Origin: Amyelois transitella
Taxonomy: Eukaryota > Arthropoda > Insecta > Lepidoptera > Pyralidae
Length of the DNA: 64,000 bases
Direction of reading: 5' to 3'
Assembly: GCF_032362555.1 (NCBI RefSeq)
Contig: NC_083512.1
Coordinates: 6,746,001 to 6,810,000 of the forward strand
Shown here: piece after piece, positions 63,821 to 64,000 of the stretch
Layout: the number at the start of each line of letters is the position of its first letter
Position numbering within the stretch: the first letter of the stretch is position 1
The notes under the pieces: generated by a model
Told to the model about the DNA's origin: nothing
What the model saw: only the letters and a program-made list of their open reading frames with translations
Database searches by the model: none
Program-made: the position numbers and the translations under genes

Positions 63821-64000
63821 GTGAGTATAATATTGCACTATGAGTTTTATAAGAAGAATCATATTTGATACTTTCTTGTGAAAGTTCTCAAAAACTTGTG
63901 AATATGTAGGTTTACTAATGCTGTTCATTCCCATAAGATCATTGTCTAACTTCAAACTTATTACAATTTTTTTGTCGAGAAACATTTAAGTAAACTTTTA

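Overview
The window is a piece of an insect nuclear genome, almost certainly a moth or butterfly (Lepidoptera). The evidence is an AT-rich background, short exons with GT-AG introns, insect-type orthologues, and dense small repeats of lepidopteran style: Helitron ends with the gcgggcaacaactag-type terminus, non-LTR elements ending in (tatg)n or (gata)n, and tRNA-derived SINEs. Exon models were built by hand from reading frame, splice consensus and remembered family sequence; no alignment was run.

Three conserved host genes form the backbone. (1) 3252-10118, minus strand: a complete 9-exon PLP-dependent class III aminotransferase-fold enzyme of the ETNPPL/PHYKPL (AGXT2-like) group, 482 aa, with a TATA-type promoter near 10355. 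(2) 26297-48754, minus strand: a 28-exon ZSWIM8 orthologue (Drosophila Dora, worm EBAX-1), the substrate receptor of a CUL3 ubiquitin ligase known for target-directed microRNA degradation. Only its 5'-most coding exon is unresolved. (3) 51033 to beyond the right edge, plus strand: a HERC4-type ubiquitin ligase with an N-terminal RCC1 propeller and a C-terminal HECT domain. The exon holding the catalytic cysteine lies outside the window. Genes 2 and 3 are head to head across about 2.3 kb, and a truncated retrotransposon has landed between them.

The rest is mobile DNA. A gag-like zinc-knuckle ORF stands alone at 1208-2434. An internally deleted Tigger/pogo element (5484-6224) sits in an ETNPPL intron. 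An apparently intact Harbinger element (about 14807-17817) carries a transposase gene and a MADF/BESS gene on opposite strands with interlocking exons and introns. A 237-bp MITE abuts it. A nearly full-length endonuclease/RT non-LTR element (36.4-39.6 kb) and a truncated gata-tailed one (43.15-44.26 kb) are in ZSWIM8 introns. A truncated copy of the first lies at 49378-50509 with a clean 15-bp target duplication. A Helitron (61329-62431) is in a HERC4 intron.

The most unusual structures are: a 172-bp tandem array inside ZSWIM8 that repeats the 3' part of an exon plus its splice donor eight times; the interdigitated gene pair of the Harbinger element; a perfect 38-bp-arm hairpin at 14324-14404; a candidate 24-bp microexon in HERC4; and a roughly 5.5-kb repeat-poor stretch downstream of ZSWIM8 with an orphan promoter-like GC island near 20.8 kb.
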